Shown piece by piece: positions 46,534 to 57,660 of a stretch of DNA of 64,000 bases. The notes beneath the pieces are model-generated. The model was not told the origin of the DNA. It was given only the letters and a program-made list of their open reading frames with translations, and did no database searches. Within the stretch, counting starts at the first letter, position 1. Each line of letters starts with the position of its first letter. Made by a program: the position numbers and the translations under genes. The stretch spans positions 103,330,128 to 103,394,127 of the forward strand of contig NC_079873.1 in NCBI RefSeq assembly GCF_023065955.2. The letters run 5' to 3'. Source of the DNA: Ursus arctos. Taxonomy: Eukaryota > Chordata > Mammalia > Carnivora > Ursidae.

Positions 46534-48159
46534 GGAAATCCTGGCATTTGAAACAACATGGATGGACCCTGAGGGTATTACACTAAGTGAAATAAGTCAG
46601 ACAAAAAAAGACAAATACTGTATGATTTCACTTATTTCACTTACACGTGGAATCTACAAAAGCCAAATTGATTCAAATAGAGAGTAGAATGTTGGTTGCC
46701 AGGGCCTGAGGTATGGAGGAAATAGGGAGATATTGGTCAAAGGGTAAAAACTTTCAGTTATAAGATGAATAAGTTGCAGGAATCTAACATGGCATAGTGA
46801 CTATAGTTATCAATACTGTATTATATACTTCAAAGTTGCTATGAGTAGAGCTTTTATATTCTCACCAAAACAACATCAACAACAACAACAAATGGAAAGT
46901 GTGTGAGGGGAAGGATATGTTAACTAAATTTATTGTGGTGTACATTTCACAACAAATGCATGTATCAAATCATCACACTGTAATTTAGACTTACACAATG
47001 TTCTATGTCAATTATATCTCAATAAAGCTGCAAAAATTTTACATGGTCTGTAGAATTGTTTGTAGTATTCCCTTATTAACCTTTTGATATCTACAGTTTA
47101 TAGTGATATCCCTGTTTCATTTTTCATATAAGCAATTTGTATCCTCTCTCTGTCCTCCTTTTTCTTTTTTCTCTTTTCTTTTCCCCCCTTTGTCAGTCCT
47201 GCTAAAGGGTTGTGAATTTTACTGCTTTTTCCCCCCAGAGATTCAGTTTCAGTGGCTTTCTTTATTGTCTGTTTTCAATTTCGTTGACTTCTGTTCTTTA
47301 TTATGTCCTCCTTCTCTTGATTTGGGTTTATTTGCTCTTATTTTTCTAAATTCTTAAGATGGGATCTTAGATTGTTGATTTGGGATTTATCCTCTTTTCT
47401 AATGTATGTATTTGAGGATATAAATTTCCCTTTCAGCACTGCTTTAGCTGCTTTCCATACATTTTGCTATTTTGGATTTCCATTTCCTTCAGTTCAATGT
47501 GTTTTAAAAAAATTTTTTTACTTGCGACTTCTATCTTGACCCATGGGTTATTTAGCAGTGTGATGTTTAGTTTCCAAGTGTTTGAAGACTTTCTATTACC
47601 TTTCTGTTACTGAATTCTAGTTTGATTCCATTGTGGTTGGAGAACATACACTGCATGATTGTAACTCTTTTTAATTTGTTGAGATTTGTTTTAGGGCCCA
47701 GGATATAGCACTTGAAAAGAATATGTATTTTGCTGTTGTTGGGTGGAGTATACTATCAACGTCAGGTCCTATTGTTTGACAGTATTGTTGAATTATTCTA
47801 TGTCGATACGTATTTTCTACCTAGTTGTTCTATCAACTGTTGAGAGAAGGGTGGTGAGCTACCTAACTATAATTACGGATTTGTCTCTTTCCCTTTTCAG
47901 TTCTATCAGTTTTTGTTGCAACATCTTGCAGCACTTTTATTTGGTGCATATGCATCTAAGATTACTATATCTTCTTGGTGAATTGATACTTTAATCATTA
48001 TATAGTCACCCTCTTTATCCCTAGAAATTTTCTCTTCTCTGAAGTCTACTTCATCTTTTATTAATATAACCACTCTTGCTTTCCTGTGATTAATGTTTGT
48101 CCATACCTCTGCTTACTGTGCTGTTTCTTTCTTCCTGATATTCCAAGGTTGATTCTTTT

Positions 48160-48348
48160 TTTTTTAAAGATTTTATTTATTTGACAGAGAGAGACAGCCA
48201 GCGAGAGAGGGAACACAAGCAGGGGAAGTGTGAGAGGAAGAAGCAGGCTCCCAGTGGAGGAGCCTGATGTGGGGCTCGATCCCAGAACGCCGGGATCACG
48301 CCCTGAGCGGAAGGCAGATGCTTAACGACTGAGCCACCCAGGCGCCCC
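48160..48348 (-). mobile_element. CAN-SINE with TSD, in outer L1
   Basis: Reverse SINEC. TSD CCAAGGTTGATTCTTTT at 48143-48159 and CCAAGGTCGATTCTTTT at 48349-48365 (16 of 17). Confidence 0.96.
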
Positions 48349-48680
48349 CCAAGGTCGATTCTTTTATCATTTCTTTTCTACTTAGGAAACTTCCTTTAGC
48401 TACTCTTTTACAGGAGGTCTACTGATGACAAATTCTCTTAGTTTTCCTCCACCTGAGAAAGTCTTGATTCACCTTTCATTCCTGAAGAATATTTTCATGG
48501 GTATAGCATTCTGGGTTGATACTTCTTTTGGCACCTGAAAAATATTGTGCTACTTCTTTCTGGCCTCCGTGGTTTGTGATGTTAAATATGCTGTCATTTT
48601 AATTATTATTCTCCTATAGGTAAGGTGTTTTTCTGTCTTCTTTCAAGATTTTTTCTTTTCCTTTCAGTTTTAGAAATTTA

Positions 48681-48865
48681 GGGGCACCTGGGCGGTACAG
48701 TCAGTTGAGCATTTGACTCTTCATTTGGCTCAGATTGTGATCTCAGCTTCGTGAGATTGAGCCCCATGTTAGGCTCAGCGTGGAGTCTGCTCGAGTTTCT
48801 CTCTCCCTCTCCCTCTGCCCTCCCCCCACTCTCTTTCACTAAAATAAATAAATAAATCTTAAAAA
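48681..48865 (+). mobile_element. CAN-SINE with TSD, in outer L1
   Basis: Forward SINEC starting GGGGCACCTGGGCGG, more diverged than its neighbour at 48160. TSD AGAAATTTA at 48672-48680 and 48866-48874. Confidence 0.95.
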
Positions 48866-49561
48866 AGAAATTTAATTACAATATGTCTTGGTGTGGATTT
48901 CTTTGGGTTTATTCACCTTCTTGAATTTGTAGTTTCTATCTCTTGTCAAATTTGTAAAGTTTTTAGACATTATTTCTTCAGGTACTTTTTTCAGACCCAC
49001 CCTCTTTCTTTTTTCCTTCTTGAACTCTGATGAAATGAATGTTACATCTTTTACTATTGTGCCACAGGTCCCTGAATCTCTGTTCATTTTTTTGTCTATT
49101 ACCTCTCTGTTGTTCAGATCGGGTAATTTCTACTGTTTTATCTTCCAGATCACCTATTTTTTCCCTCTGTTCTTTCCACTCTGCTGTTAATCTCATCCAT
49201 GGAGTTTTTTATTTTGCAGGTTGCTGTGTCTTTCAGTTTAAAATTTTCCATTTGGTTCTTCTTTATAACGTCTATATTTTTGCTAAGACTTTCTTTGCTG
49301 ATATTTTCTGTTTTTTTTCCTTGTTTCAAGCATGTTCATAATTGCTCATTGAAAGATTTTTATCATGGCTGCTTTGAAATCTTTGTCAGACAATTCTAAT
49401 CTTTCTGCTATCTTAGTGTTTGCATCTATTGATATTATTTTTCATTCACTTTGAAATTGTCATGGTTCTTGGTATGATGAATGATTTTCAGCCAAAGCCT
49501 GTCTATTTTGGATATTATTCTGGATCTTATTTAAACCTTCTGTTTTAGTGGGCATTATTTA

Positions 49562-49980
49562 ACATCATTCTGGCAGGTGGAAGGGAGTGCTGCCTCATTA
49601 CTGCCAGAAGTCCAAGTTCTCCACAGCCTCCATTGACAACTGAGGGGGGGTGGTCTCCTCATTACTGATGGGCAGGTCTATGAGTTCCAGCCACCCACAT
49701 AGTCTCCACTGACACCTGGTGGGGGGTGGCTTTGTTACTCCTGGGTGATTATGACAGTTATGAATCTCTAATACTTCCCCTGACACCACAACAGTGGGGA
49801 GAGACAGCCTTACAAATGTCAACTTTTGGAGAGGAGTACACGTCCTACCATCCCAGATAATCTCCCCTGATACAGTGGGAGAGTAGGGGAAGGGTGGTTC
49901 ATTGCTGGCCAGTGGAGATGAAAATTCCAGCTAGGTGCCTTGTCTTCTCTGATACTACCTTGGCAGGGGTCTCTGGTACA
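49562..49980 (-). repeat. Tandem units of about 75 bp in L1 5-prime UTR
   Basis: Repeated order of 'GGTGG..., CTCATTACTG, TGAGTTCCAGCC, TCTCCACTGACACC' with degenerate spacing, four to five units. Its place at the 5-prime side of the outer L1 fits the repeat-bearing 5-prime UTRs of some mammalian L1s. Confidence 0.7.
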
Positions 49981-50469
49981 GGTATTGGAGTTTCTTGCTA
50001 GAGCCTTATGAGGATGGAAATCCAGGTTTCCATTTTGGCTGAGAATGGGTGGAAATAGGGCCAGTTTTTCTGTGCTGTTTGGCTAGCATTGAGCACTTAG
50101 CTTTTGTCTATAAGTTTTCCATCTCACTAGGCTGCTCTTTCTTGATATTTTGGCTAGAGAGAGCAAACTTTCATTGGGCTTTTGTTTATTTTTTTATCTG
50201 CACTCATTGGTGGTTTCTGGGTTGCTGGTTTCTTCAGCTCCAAGTGTGAGACATATGAGGCAAAAAGAAAACCCAGGGAACTCATCACCATGTCATTCCT
50301 CAGGTTCCAAGGTCCCTAGATGGTCTGCCTTCTCTGTATCTCTCAGTCTTTTATGATGGTTAAAATATATAATATGCAGTTTTTAATCGTACTTAGTGGG
50401 AAGAACAGGAAAAAGTATATCTACTCCACCTTCCTGGAAGTAGAAGTCTCCTTATTTGTCCTACATTTA

Positions 50470-50660
50470 AAGACAGTCATGCTTAACGAGACATAGTCTA
50501 ATCTCTTCATTTTACCCCAGAAAATGGAGACTTAGAGAAGGTAAGTAACTTGCCTAAGTTCAAATAATGATATGAGAGCAGAGCTTAGACTAAACTCTAG
50601 GTCTTCTGGCTTCTAGTTTTTATACCCCCTCCCCTGAACTACTCCATCTTCCTTGCCTTT
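50470..50660 (-). mobile_element. MIR SINE relic
   Basis: Reverse MIR: CTCTTCATTTTACCCCAGAA, GGTAAGTAACTTGCCTAAG, GAGCAGAGCTTAGACT, CTCTAGGTCTTCTGGCT. Confidence 0.82.
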
Positions 50661-50818
50661 ACCTTGTAATCTTTCATAGGATTCAACTTCTGCTGGTACT
50701 TCTGCTCTTTTTTTTTTCTGTTATGCACTGAATTCTCTACCACAAAAAGATACTGAAATCAGACAACAACTTCCAAGTCATTTTTCCCCCATTGTGACAT
50801 TAGAAACTTGTTCTCTTA

Positions 50819-51270
50819 TTCATTTGTTCAGTTTTTTTCATTCTACACAGGAGTGAAATCTTTCTTGTCTTTCTTGGTTTGACCAGTTTTACTTAGTGTA
50901 ATACCCTCTAGGTGCATCCATATTGTCACAAATGGCAAGATCCCATCCTTTTTATGACTGTGTAATATTCGTGTGTGTGTGTGTGTGTGTGTGTGTGTAC
51001 CACATCTTCCTTATTCAGTTGTCTACTGATGGACACTTAGGTTGCTTCCATATCTTGGCTATTGTAAATAATGGTGCAATAAACATAGGGGTGCATATAT
51101 GTTTATATCTTTTCAAATTAAGAGCTTTCATTTCCTCTGGGTAAAAATCCAGTAGTAGAACTATTAGATCATATGGTACTTCTCTTTAAGGAACCTCTAT
51201 ATTGCCTTCCACAGTCAACTATACTCAAATTTAAAAAAATTTAAATAAAATAAAGTGGTAAAACAAATGA
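50819..51270. mobile_element. L1 with 5-prime inversion and TSD
   Basis: Left part (50819 to about 51213) is reverse-strand L1 (TACCCTCTAGGTGCATCCAT, TTGGCTATTGTAAATAATGG); right part (about 51214-51270) is forward L1 3-prime end with A-rich tail (CAACTATACTCAAATTTAAA). Perfect 15-bp TSD AAACTTGTTCTCTTA at 50804-50818 and 51271-51285. Includes (GT)14 at 50971-50998. Confidence 0.82.
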
Positions 51271-51285
51271 AAACTTGTTCTCTTA

Positions 51286-52059
51286 AAAAGCTATAGTTCA
51301 GCTCTTTTTATGGTGGGAACAAAGGAATATTTGTAGCAGGGAATGAAGAGAAGGTACTATGTAAGGTCTAATAAATAAATAAATAAATAAATAATCATAG
51401 CTAACAGACTTACAGATCCAGGCTGGAATTGCAATTTTATTTCTCTATCTAGGCATTCATCACACACTATAATCTTCTAGCAAAGTGCCCTAATTCAGTA
51501 CCATCTGCCACTATTAGATTAGATTACTATTATGATTTTCAGTACCAAAGTCATAATATGCAGAGGTTAAAGATTTTTGGTGTTGATAACATCCTAAAAA
51601 TACATATGCAGAGTACTTTTATTTTTTTAAGCACAATTCAGTGGAAGAGGTCTCATGGATTTACAAAAGGTTGAAAACTCAGGAACTGTTACATTTTGAA
51701 CCTAGTTCTCTCAGTCATTTGGTGTAACTTCATGCAAATTAATATTTCTAATCATTAATTCTCAGGCACAACAGGAAAAGAATGATTGCTTTACAGGAGG
51801 CAAAATGAGGAGGAGTAGGAGGAAGAAAAAATGCCAGCAATGACAACTGATATATACTCAAGTTTATTTTATATCAAAAGCACTGGGCTAAGCACTTTAT
51901 TATTCATATATTTATTTTAGGCTTCCAGGTGCATACAATTGGATTAATCATAACACTTTATTCATGACATGCTCTTAGCACAGGTCCCCTATTTATTTAC
52001 CTAGTTCCTTTTCATAATGTAATAAGCACCTGCAAACTTACAACCCAAAATAAAAACTA
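51286..52059. other. Unassigned DNA with (AATA)n and a faint MIR
   Basis: (AATA)n at 51369-51395. A faint reverse MIR start (AGCACTGGGCTAAGCACTTT) lies near 51878-51900. No gene recognised. Confidence 0.5.
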
Positions 52060-53800
52060 AGACCTTGACAATAATCTAAATCTAACTATAAAGATTCCTT
52101 CACCCCCATCCTATATCCCCCCCACCTCCCAACAAAGGACAGCCTCCTTCAGCCATCATCCTGAGTTCTGTGTTTATTATCCTTTGTTTTTAAAAAATTA
52201 GGTTTATCACACTATATGTAATATAAAAATTATGTATTTTTATTTTATTTTTAACTTTATCAAAATATAACGTGCTCTGTAATATTTTAGGACCTTTTCA
52301 TTTAATATACTATTGCTAAGATTCATTCATATTTTTATGTGGGGCTGTAGTTCATTTGTTCTGAATGTTGTATAATATTCCAGTGCATGAATAGACCATA
52401 CTTTATTAATCCATTATTAATGTTGATGGAATTAGGTTGTTTCTAGATTTTTGCATTGTGAGCTATGCTGTTAAAAACATATTTGTATGTGTCTTCTGTT
52501 ATACACGAATAAGAGTTTTTCTCTTAGGTATTGATCTAGGGGTAGAATTTTTGGGTCATAAGGTATATGAATATTCAACTTTAGAGGATAATGCCAAAAT
52601 ACATTCCAAAGTCCTCTCAGCAATTTATATAGATGGTAGTCCCCCTTATCCCATATGAGGGATCTGTTCCAAGACCCTCAGTGGATGTCTGAAATGGTGG
52701 ATAGTACTGAACTCTATTATGTATACTTTTTTCCCTATACATACATATCTATGATAAAGTTTAATTTATAAAGTAAGCACAGTAAAAGATTAACAATAAT
52801 AAAATTGAACAATTATAACAATATACTGTAATAAAAGTTGTGTGAATGTGGTCTCTCTCAAAATACCTTATTATATTGTACTCACCCTTCTTCTTGTGAT
52901 GATTTGAGATGATAAAATGCCCATGGTATGGGATGAAGTGAGATTGCATGACCTAGGCATTGTGATGCAGTGTTAGGCTACTATAGACCTTCTGATGATA
53001 AGTCAGAAGGAGGATCATCTGCTTCTAGACTGTGGTTGATCATGGATAACTGAAACTATGGGAAACAAAACCATGGATAAGGGGGACTACTGCATTCCTA
53101 CCAATAATATGTAAGAAATCATGTGACTGCATGATTTGGAGAAGTCCAATTACTTAACTTTCTAAGCTAGAGTTCATCATGTGAACCACAGGCACTGAAA
53201 ATTATTTGACTATCTCAGTTCCCTCAAGGACAGTACATAACTGATACCATTCTAGTGCACAGGAGTTGATTCTTTACTTATAATTGATGCCTTAGGGCAT
53301 TAGCACTTTGTTGTCTCCAGTAACCTCAATTGAGAAAGGCTGCTTGGTATTGTCATCTTACACTTTTTTTGCCAACCAACTGGATATAAAATGGTGTCAT
53401 ATTATAATTTGATGTGCACTTTCCTGGTTAATAATAATGTTGAATCTTTTCATAAGTTAATTGGCCATGAGTGTTTACAATTCTGTTCATGTCTGTTCAT
53501 GTCTTTTGTCCATTTTTCTATGGGATGGCTTGTGCTTTTAAAATAATCTTTACAACTTCCTCATCTATTCTTGATATCATTTATCAGAATATTTTGTGAA
53601 TATCTTCTCCCAGTTTGTAACTTGTATTTTGTCATTCTCTAAGGTATATTTTGATGAACAACATTTTAAATTTTAAATAGTTAAATCTATCAATATTTTC
53701 TTTTACAGTCAATTATTCTTGTGCTTTAAGGTACCTTTTTTATTTCAAGGTTAGGAAGATATTCACTGACAATTTCTGCTAAGAGTTTTAAGATTTTGTT
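52060..53800 (-). mobile_element. Old L1M relic, interrupted
   Basis: Reverse L1M/L1ME-type: TCATTTAATATACTATTGCT, GTATAATATTCCAGTGCATG, GATCTAGGGGTAGAATTTTT, then after the Tigger a non-L1 piece (about 53115-53340, unassigned) and L1 again (GGATATAAAATGGTGTCAT, GTCTTTTGTCCATTTTTCTA). Confidence 0.78.
52637..53089. mobile_element. Tigger-type (TcMar) non-autonomous DNA transposon
   Basis: Perfect 15-bp inverted ends: TAGTCCCCCTTATCC at 52637-52651 and GGATAAGGGGGACTA at 53075-53089. Interior TGATAAAGTTTAATTTATAA, AATATACTGTAATAAAAGTT and GTCAGAAGGAGGATCATCTG is the well-known Tigger-derived MITE wording. Too short to encode a transposase. Inserted in old L1 sequence. Confidence 0.93.
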
Positions 53801-53817
53801 TTTGAAATTTATACTCT

Positions 53818-54380
53818 TTTTTTAAAATTTATTTATTTATATTTTTAAAGTTCCATGATTACTTGCATATAACACCCAGTGCACCATGCAATACATGCCC
53901 TCCTTAATACCCATCACCAGCCTATCCCATCCCGCCCCCAAAGCCCTCAGTTTGTTTCCCGGAGTCCATAGTCTCTCATGGTTCCTTCCCCCTTCTGTTT
54001 ACCCCCCCTTTCTTCTTCCCTTTCTTCTCCTACCGATCTTCCTACTTCTTATGTTCCATAAATGAGTGAAACCATATGATAATTGTCTTTCTCTGCTTGA
54101 CTTATTTCACTTAGCATAATCTCCTCCAGTCCCGTCCACATTGCTGCAAATGTTGTGTAATCATTCTTTCTGATGGCTGAGTAATATTCCATTGTATATA
54201 TGGACCACAGCTTCTTAATCCAGTCATCTGTTGAAGGGCATCTAGGCTCCTTTCACAATTTGGCTATTGTGGACAATGCTGCTATAAACATTGGGGTGCA
54301 TATGGCCCTTCTCTTCACTACGTCTGTATCTTTGGGGTAAATACCCAGTAGTGCAATGGCTGGGTCATAGGGTAGCTCAA
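53818..54380 (-). mobile_element. 5-prime-truncated young carnivore L1
   Basis: Reverse young L1: T/A-rich tail complement, CCTTAATACCCATCACCAGC, GGAGTCCATAGTCTCTCATG, GGACAATGCTGCTATAAACA, ending at GGGTAGCTCAATTT. Nearly the same as the matching part of 7125-8978. Confidence 0.95.
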
Positions 54381-54394
54381 TTTGGGAGTAGATT

Positions 54395-54700
54395 ATAAAG
54401 GAAAGACAAAGTCTCTGCTCAAATGTCACTTACTCAGTCTTTCCCTAACCACCCTAAGTTGTAGCCCTTGTTCATTCTGAACTGTTAACCTGCTTTATTA
54501 TTATTTTTTTAGGTAACTAAGTACCTGAACTTATATATCTATTTGCTTATTTGTTTACTATCTGACTTGCTCATTAGAATGTATGCTCCATGAGGGCAGG
54601 AATCAACACTGTTTTATTAACTGCAATATGTCTATCACCTAAAACATGCCTGGCACATAGCAGGCACATGACAAGTATTTAGGGAATGAATAAATGAAGG
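54395..54700 (+). mobile_element. L2 LINE 3-prime end
   Basis: Forward L2: CAGTCTTTCCCTAACCACCC, TTATATATCTATTTGCTTAT, TAGAATGTATGCTCCATGAG, GCATAGCAGG-type tail (GCCTGGCACATAGCAGGCAC). Confidence 0.88.
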
Positions 54701-54764
54701 TATGTATGTATGTATGTATGTATGTATGAATAAATGAATAAATGAGTGAATGAATGAATAAACA
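54698..54764 (+). repeat. Compound (TATG)n (AATG)n microsatellite
   Basis: GTATGTATGTATGTATG passing into AATAAATGAATAAATGAG and AATGAATGAATAAAC, grown from the L2 tail. Confidence 0.95.
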
Positions 54765-54825
54765 AGGTCTCTGTCTTTGAAGAGTTGACAATCTAGCAGG
54801 GAAGATGTTAGTTCAAGAAAAACTA

Positions 54826-55033
54826 TGGGGGCACCTGGGTGGCTCAGTCGTTAAGCGTCTGCCTTCGGCTCAGGGCGTGATCCCAGAGTTCTGGGATCAA
54901 GCCCCGCATCAGGCTCCCTGCTACTCTGGGAGCCTGCTTCTTCCCTCCCACTCCCCCTGCTTGTGTTCCCTCTCTCGCTGGCTGTCTCTCTCTCTCTCTC
55001 AGTCAAATAAATAAATAAAATCTTTTTTAAAAA
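54826..55033 (+). mobile_element. CAN-SINE with TSD
   Basis: Forward SINEC (GGGGGCACCTGGGTGGCTC) of the bear/panda-like sub-type, A-rich end, TSD AAGAAAAACTA at 54815-54825 and 55034-55044. Confidence 0.96.
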
Positions 55034-55059
55034 AAGAAAAACTAAGAAAATAAGGAAAA

Positions 55060-55200
55060 ATTACTCATTCATTTAGTACATTTACTGGGTACCTACTTTG
55101 TGTGTAGCACTGTGTTATGTACTGAGGGAAGAGTATGAAGATGAATAAGGCACATCCTTGCCTTCATGAACTTACAAGCTAGTAGAATCTACTTGCGTAT
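55060..55200 (-). mobile_element. L2 LINE 3-prime end
   Basis: Reverse L2: TTTACTGGGTACCTACTTTG, GCACTGTGTTATGTACTGAG, GATGAATAAGGCACATCC, CATGAACTTACAAGCTAG. Confidence 0.78.
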
Positions 55201-55204
55201 ATAA

Positions 55205-55634
55205 ATTTCTATAATACAAGACAAGAAACAGTAAGTAGCTACAAGAGGAACAAAATGCTAATTTGAACACAAGAGAAAGAACTTAATTCCAACTGGGAGA
55301 TTAAGGTAAGCTTAATGCTACATGTGGCCATGGTGGAGCTTGGCAATGTTTTCCTTCAAAGAAGGTGAAAATTGTGGAAGTTTAGTACATATTTATTCAG
55401 CCAAAGCTACTATTTGCAGGTATCTTGGCATAAAGTACCCAGCACCATGATGAATAATTTTCACTGTGGGAAGCAAGCTGGACTTTGCCTGGCTAAGAGA
55501 AAGGATATTCTGGGCAGGGAGAATGGATTGAAAGCACAGGGCATGTTCTGTCAAGAAGTCCAGTGTTACTGTAACAAGGCTCTAGGGAGGGTGACTGGTA
55601 GGAGACGAGGCTGGAAAGATAGTGTGCTGGGATT
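55205..55634. other. Unassigned DNA
   Basis: Bases about 55385-55465 resemble 36722-36800. No gene recognised. Confidence 0.5.
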
Positions 55635-55646
55635 TAAAATTAAGAG

Positions 55647-55871
55647 GGAATGAGGCATGAGAGACTATGGACTCTGAGAAACAAACTGAGGGCTTCGGGG
55701 GGGGGCGTGGGGGAATGGGACAGACTGGTGATGGGTAGTAGTAAGGAGGGCACATATTGCATGGTGCACTGGGTGTTATACGCAACTGATGAATCATCGA
55801 ACTTTACATCAGAAGCCAGGGATGTGCTGTATGTTGACTAACATAGTATAATAAAAAAACATAAAAAAAAA
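55647..55871 (+). mobile_element. Short young L1 3-prime end with TSD
   Basis: Forward young L1 (GAGAGACTATGGACTCTGAG, TGGTGCACTGGGTGTTATAC, GTTGACTAACATAGTATAAT) with A-rich tail. Flanks TAAAATTAAGAG at 55635-55646 and TAAAATTCAGAG at 55872-55883 match at 11 of 12. Confidence 0.94.
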
Positions 55872-55948
55872 TAAAATTCAGAGCCCAGGCCATTTGAAAC
55901 TTTTTTAGGGACTAAGTGATGGAGGCAGGCAGGCCATCACAGATGGTT

Positions 55949-56014
55949 AGTTTCCTTTCCTTCCTTTCTCCCCTCCTGCCTTTCTTCTTTCCTTTTCTTT
56001 TTCCTTTCTTTTCA
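55949..56014 (+). repeat. (TTCC)n-like pyrimidine run
   Basis: TTTCCTTTCCTTCCTTTCTC-type low-complexity stretch. Confidence 0.9.
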
Positions 56015-57499
56015 TAGCAGAGCACAGTGAAAAGAGAAAAGGGAATAGGGAGTCCAGAGATCTGAGATTAAGTCACAGTTCTGACACTGAACTGTTGCAT
56101 CATGTTTGGAAACTTAATTCAATTAAAACTGGAGGAGAGGACACTTTTTAAAAAACTACACATATGCTCTTTGCCCTGGAAATATTTCTTAGAAGCCACT
56201 CCAATTAGAATACCTGCCTTTAGCCAGCACCACCCTGTCAAAAGGATTACTGCTGTAGTGCCAAAGAGAAACAGATACAGATGTGAATGCATCCCTTGGG
56301 CATATTGGTTGAGAATCACTAGACTAGATAATCTCTAAGTGTCCCTTCTTCCACATAGCCCCACCTCTTCTTCCCAATACCCCACTGTGTGCTCTGATTC
56401 TCTTCATATTCCCAATCAAGTTTTCAGTTTAACAGGGGACCACCTCCCACCCTCCACAGGAGTTGTTTGGCCCTTCTGGAGATGTTCAGGGCTGCAAATT
56501 CTTGTCTTGGAAGAAAACTAGCCAAGAGTGGTCAAAGAAATCTGAAAGACTTGAGCACCTGTTCTACAAGGAAGGAGATAGAATTACTGGGCTGCTGCTA
56601 ACTTGTAAAAATAACTCAGGAACTCCCCTAGAAGCAAAGTCACCCTGATCCTTTCAAAGAACAATTGTGAGAAATGATGTAAGTATGTATGTTGTGAGGA
56701 GGGCAGGGTGCAGAGAAATGGCATTCCAAATTACAGAGCTATACTTGAAATTCTGATGTTTTAGAACTTCCCTACAGGGTCTAAACCTCAAATAAAGCTT
56801 TGATAGAGATAAGAGGGTAGGATAGAAGGGGGAAAGAGATGATCAGTCCAATATTCATGATCATTTTTTAAAGCTGACCTGCTCTTAAGAAACTTTTAAA
56901 TTGCAAACACAAATGAAAATGTACCCTCAGCATGAGGCTCTATGCAGTCTAATTATCAGAACAAATGTTTACTGAGTTAATTTTAAAAATACAATTCCAA
57001 CACTGCCTATTTCATAATTGAGGGGAAGCATTTTCTTCTCAAGCCATGTTCAGTATGCAACAGGAAGCCAATTATCACCCCAGAACATTTCTCAATGAAA
57101 AAGGTGTTATTCCTTAGGACACTTAAGGCTTAAACAGGCTTAAAGCCCTGAATTCACCATTTTCTCTTATTTCTACTGTCTAAATACCCATCAGTTCAAA
57201 CCAAAATTATTTTCACCATTTCATATCCTAAAGGTGTCACTGACACTTGGACAGAGGAAATACTGGAAAAAGACAAGGCATCTTGTTTTGCTTACTTGAA
57301 TTTTCATACCAGCTTTTCCTGAAAACAGTGTATAATAATGGGGCTCCTGAGAGAAAGATGCAGGAAACAGGTACTGGTACTGATTAAATGAAGGTGAATG
57401 AAGTTTTATTGCTTTTAAGAAAGCTCAGTAATTCTAATAAAACTAACCAATACGGTCCCTTTAGGATTCATGGGGATGTGTTTTTCATCAGTGGAAGGG
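56015..57499. other. Unassigned DNA
   Basis: A faint MIR 5-prime part may lie at 56050-56110. TTGAGAATCACTAGACTAGA near 56308 resembles the tail of some old SINEs. No gene recognised. Confidence 0.45.
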
Positions 57500-57660
57500 A
57501 ATAATTTCTATTTACCAGATGTAGGCATCTTGTGGATGACAGCCAGGTCTTATTCATCTCTCAGTTTCTGCTAGAAATTAGCACATCATTTACCCTTCCA
57601 TCCAATATCACTTGACACACAGTAGGCATCCAAAAAATGTTTGCTGAATAAACATATTAG
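57500..57660 (+). mobile_element. L2 LINE 3-prime end relic
   Basis: CAGGTCTTATTCATCTCTCA, CACACAGTAGGCATCC and TGTTTGCTGAATAAAC follow the L2 terminus. Confidence 0.65.

Larger units (their letters stand above)
43031..46640 (+). pseudogene. L1 ORF2 relic (endonuclease and RT)
   Basis: Endonuclease start is readable near 43060-43336, including QDPTMYCIQETNF and GIATLISDKIDFKSKTV. The RT catalytic motif FADDM is encoded at 45100-45114. Later parts include [14 protein letters not shown] and [20 protein letters not shown] (45550-45680) and the tail ITLSEISQTKKDKYCMIS (46573-46632). Many stops and frameshifts, plus microsatellite growth at 45120-45190 and 46471-46533, abolish function. Confidence 0.9.
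40288..47040 (+). mobile_element. Apparently full-length sense L1 (L1MA/MB-like)
   Basis: Forward L1 of about 6.75 kb: 5-prime UTR 40288 to about 41530, ORF1 relic to about 42440, long inter-ORF spacer to 43030, ORF2 relic to about 46640, then 3-prime UTR ending at TATCTCAATAAAGCTGC. It lies wholly inside the opposite-strand L1. Short similarity between ACTGTGTAG (left) and GTCTGTAG (right) is a possible TSD but is weak. Confidence 0.85.
37504..50453 (-). mobile_element. Apparently full-length antisense L1, interrupted
   Basis: Reverse L1 from its 3-prime end at 37504 through ORF2 complement to 40287, then from about 47041 through the rest of ORF2, ORF1 complement and a repeat-bearing 5-prime UTR to 50453. 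Candidate TSD: ATTTGTCTTA at 37494-37503 and ATTTGTCCTA at 50454-50463 (9 of 10). Contains a forward L1 (40288-47040), two SINEs (48160-48348, 48681-48865) and a 105-bp L1 scrap. Some sequence seems missing at the inner junction. Reading frames are heavily broken. Confidence 0.8.

Noticed and set aside
49598..49822. GC-richer reverse frame near 49.7 kb as possible exon
   Set aside because: Sits in the repeat-bearing 5-prime UTR of the antisense L1.
54826..55033. tRNA-like box sequences in SINE heads
   Set aside because: These are tRNA-derived SINE promoters, not tRNA genes; no cloverleaf with intact acceptor stem is expected. The same applies to all SINE copies.
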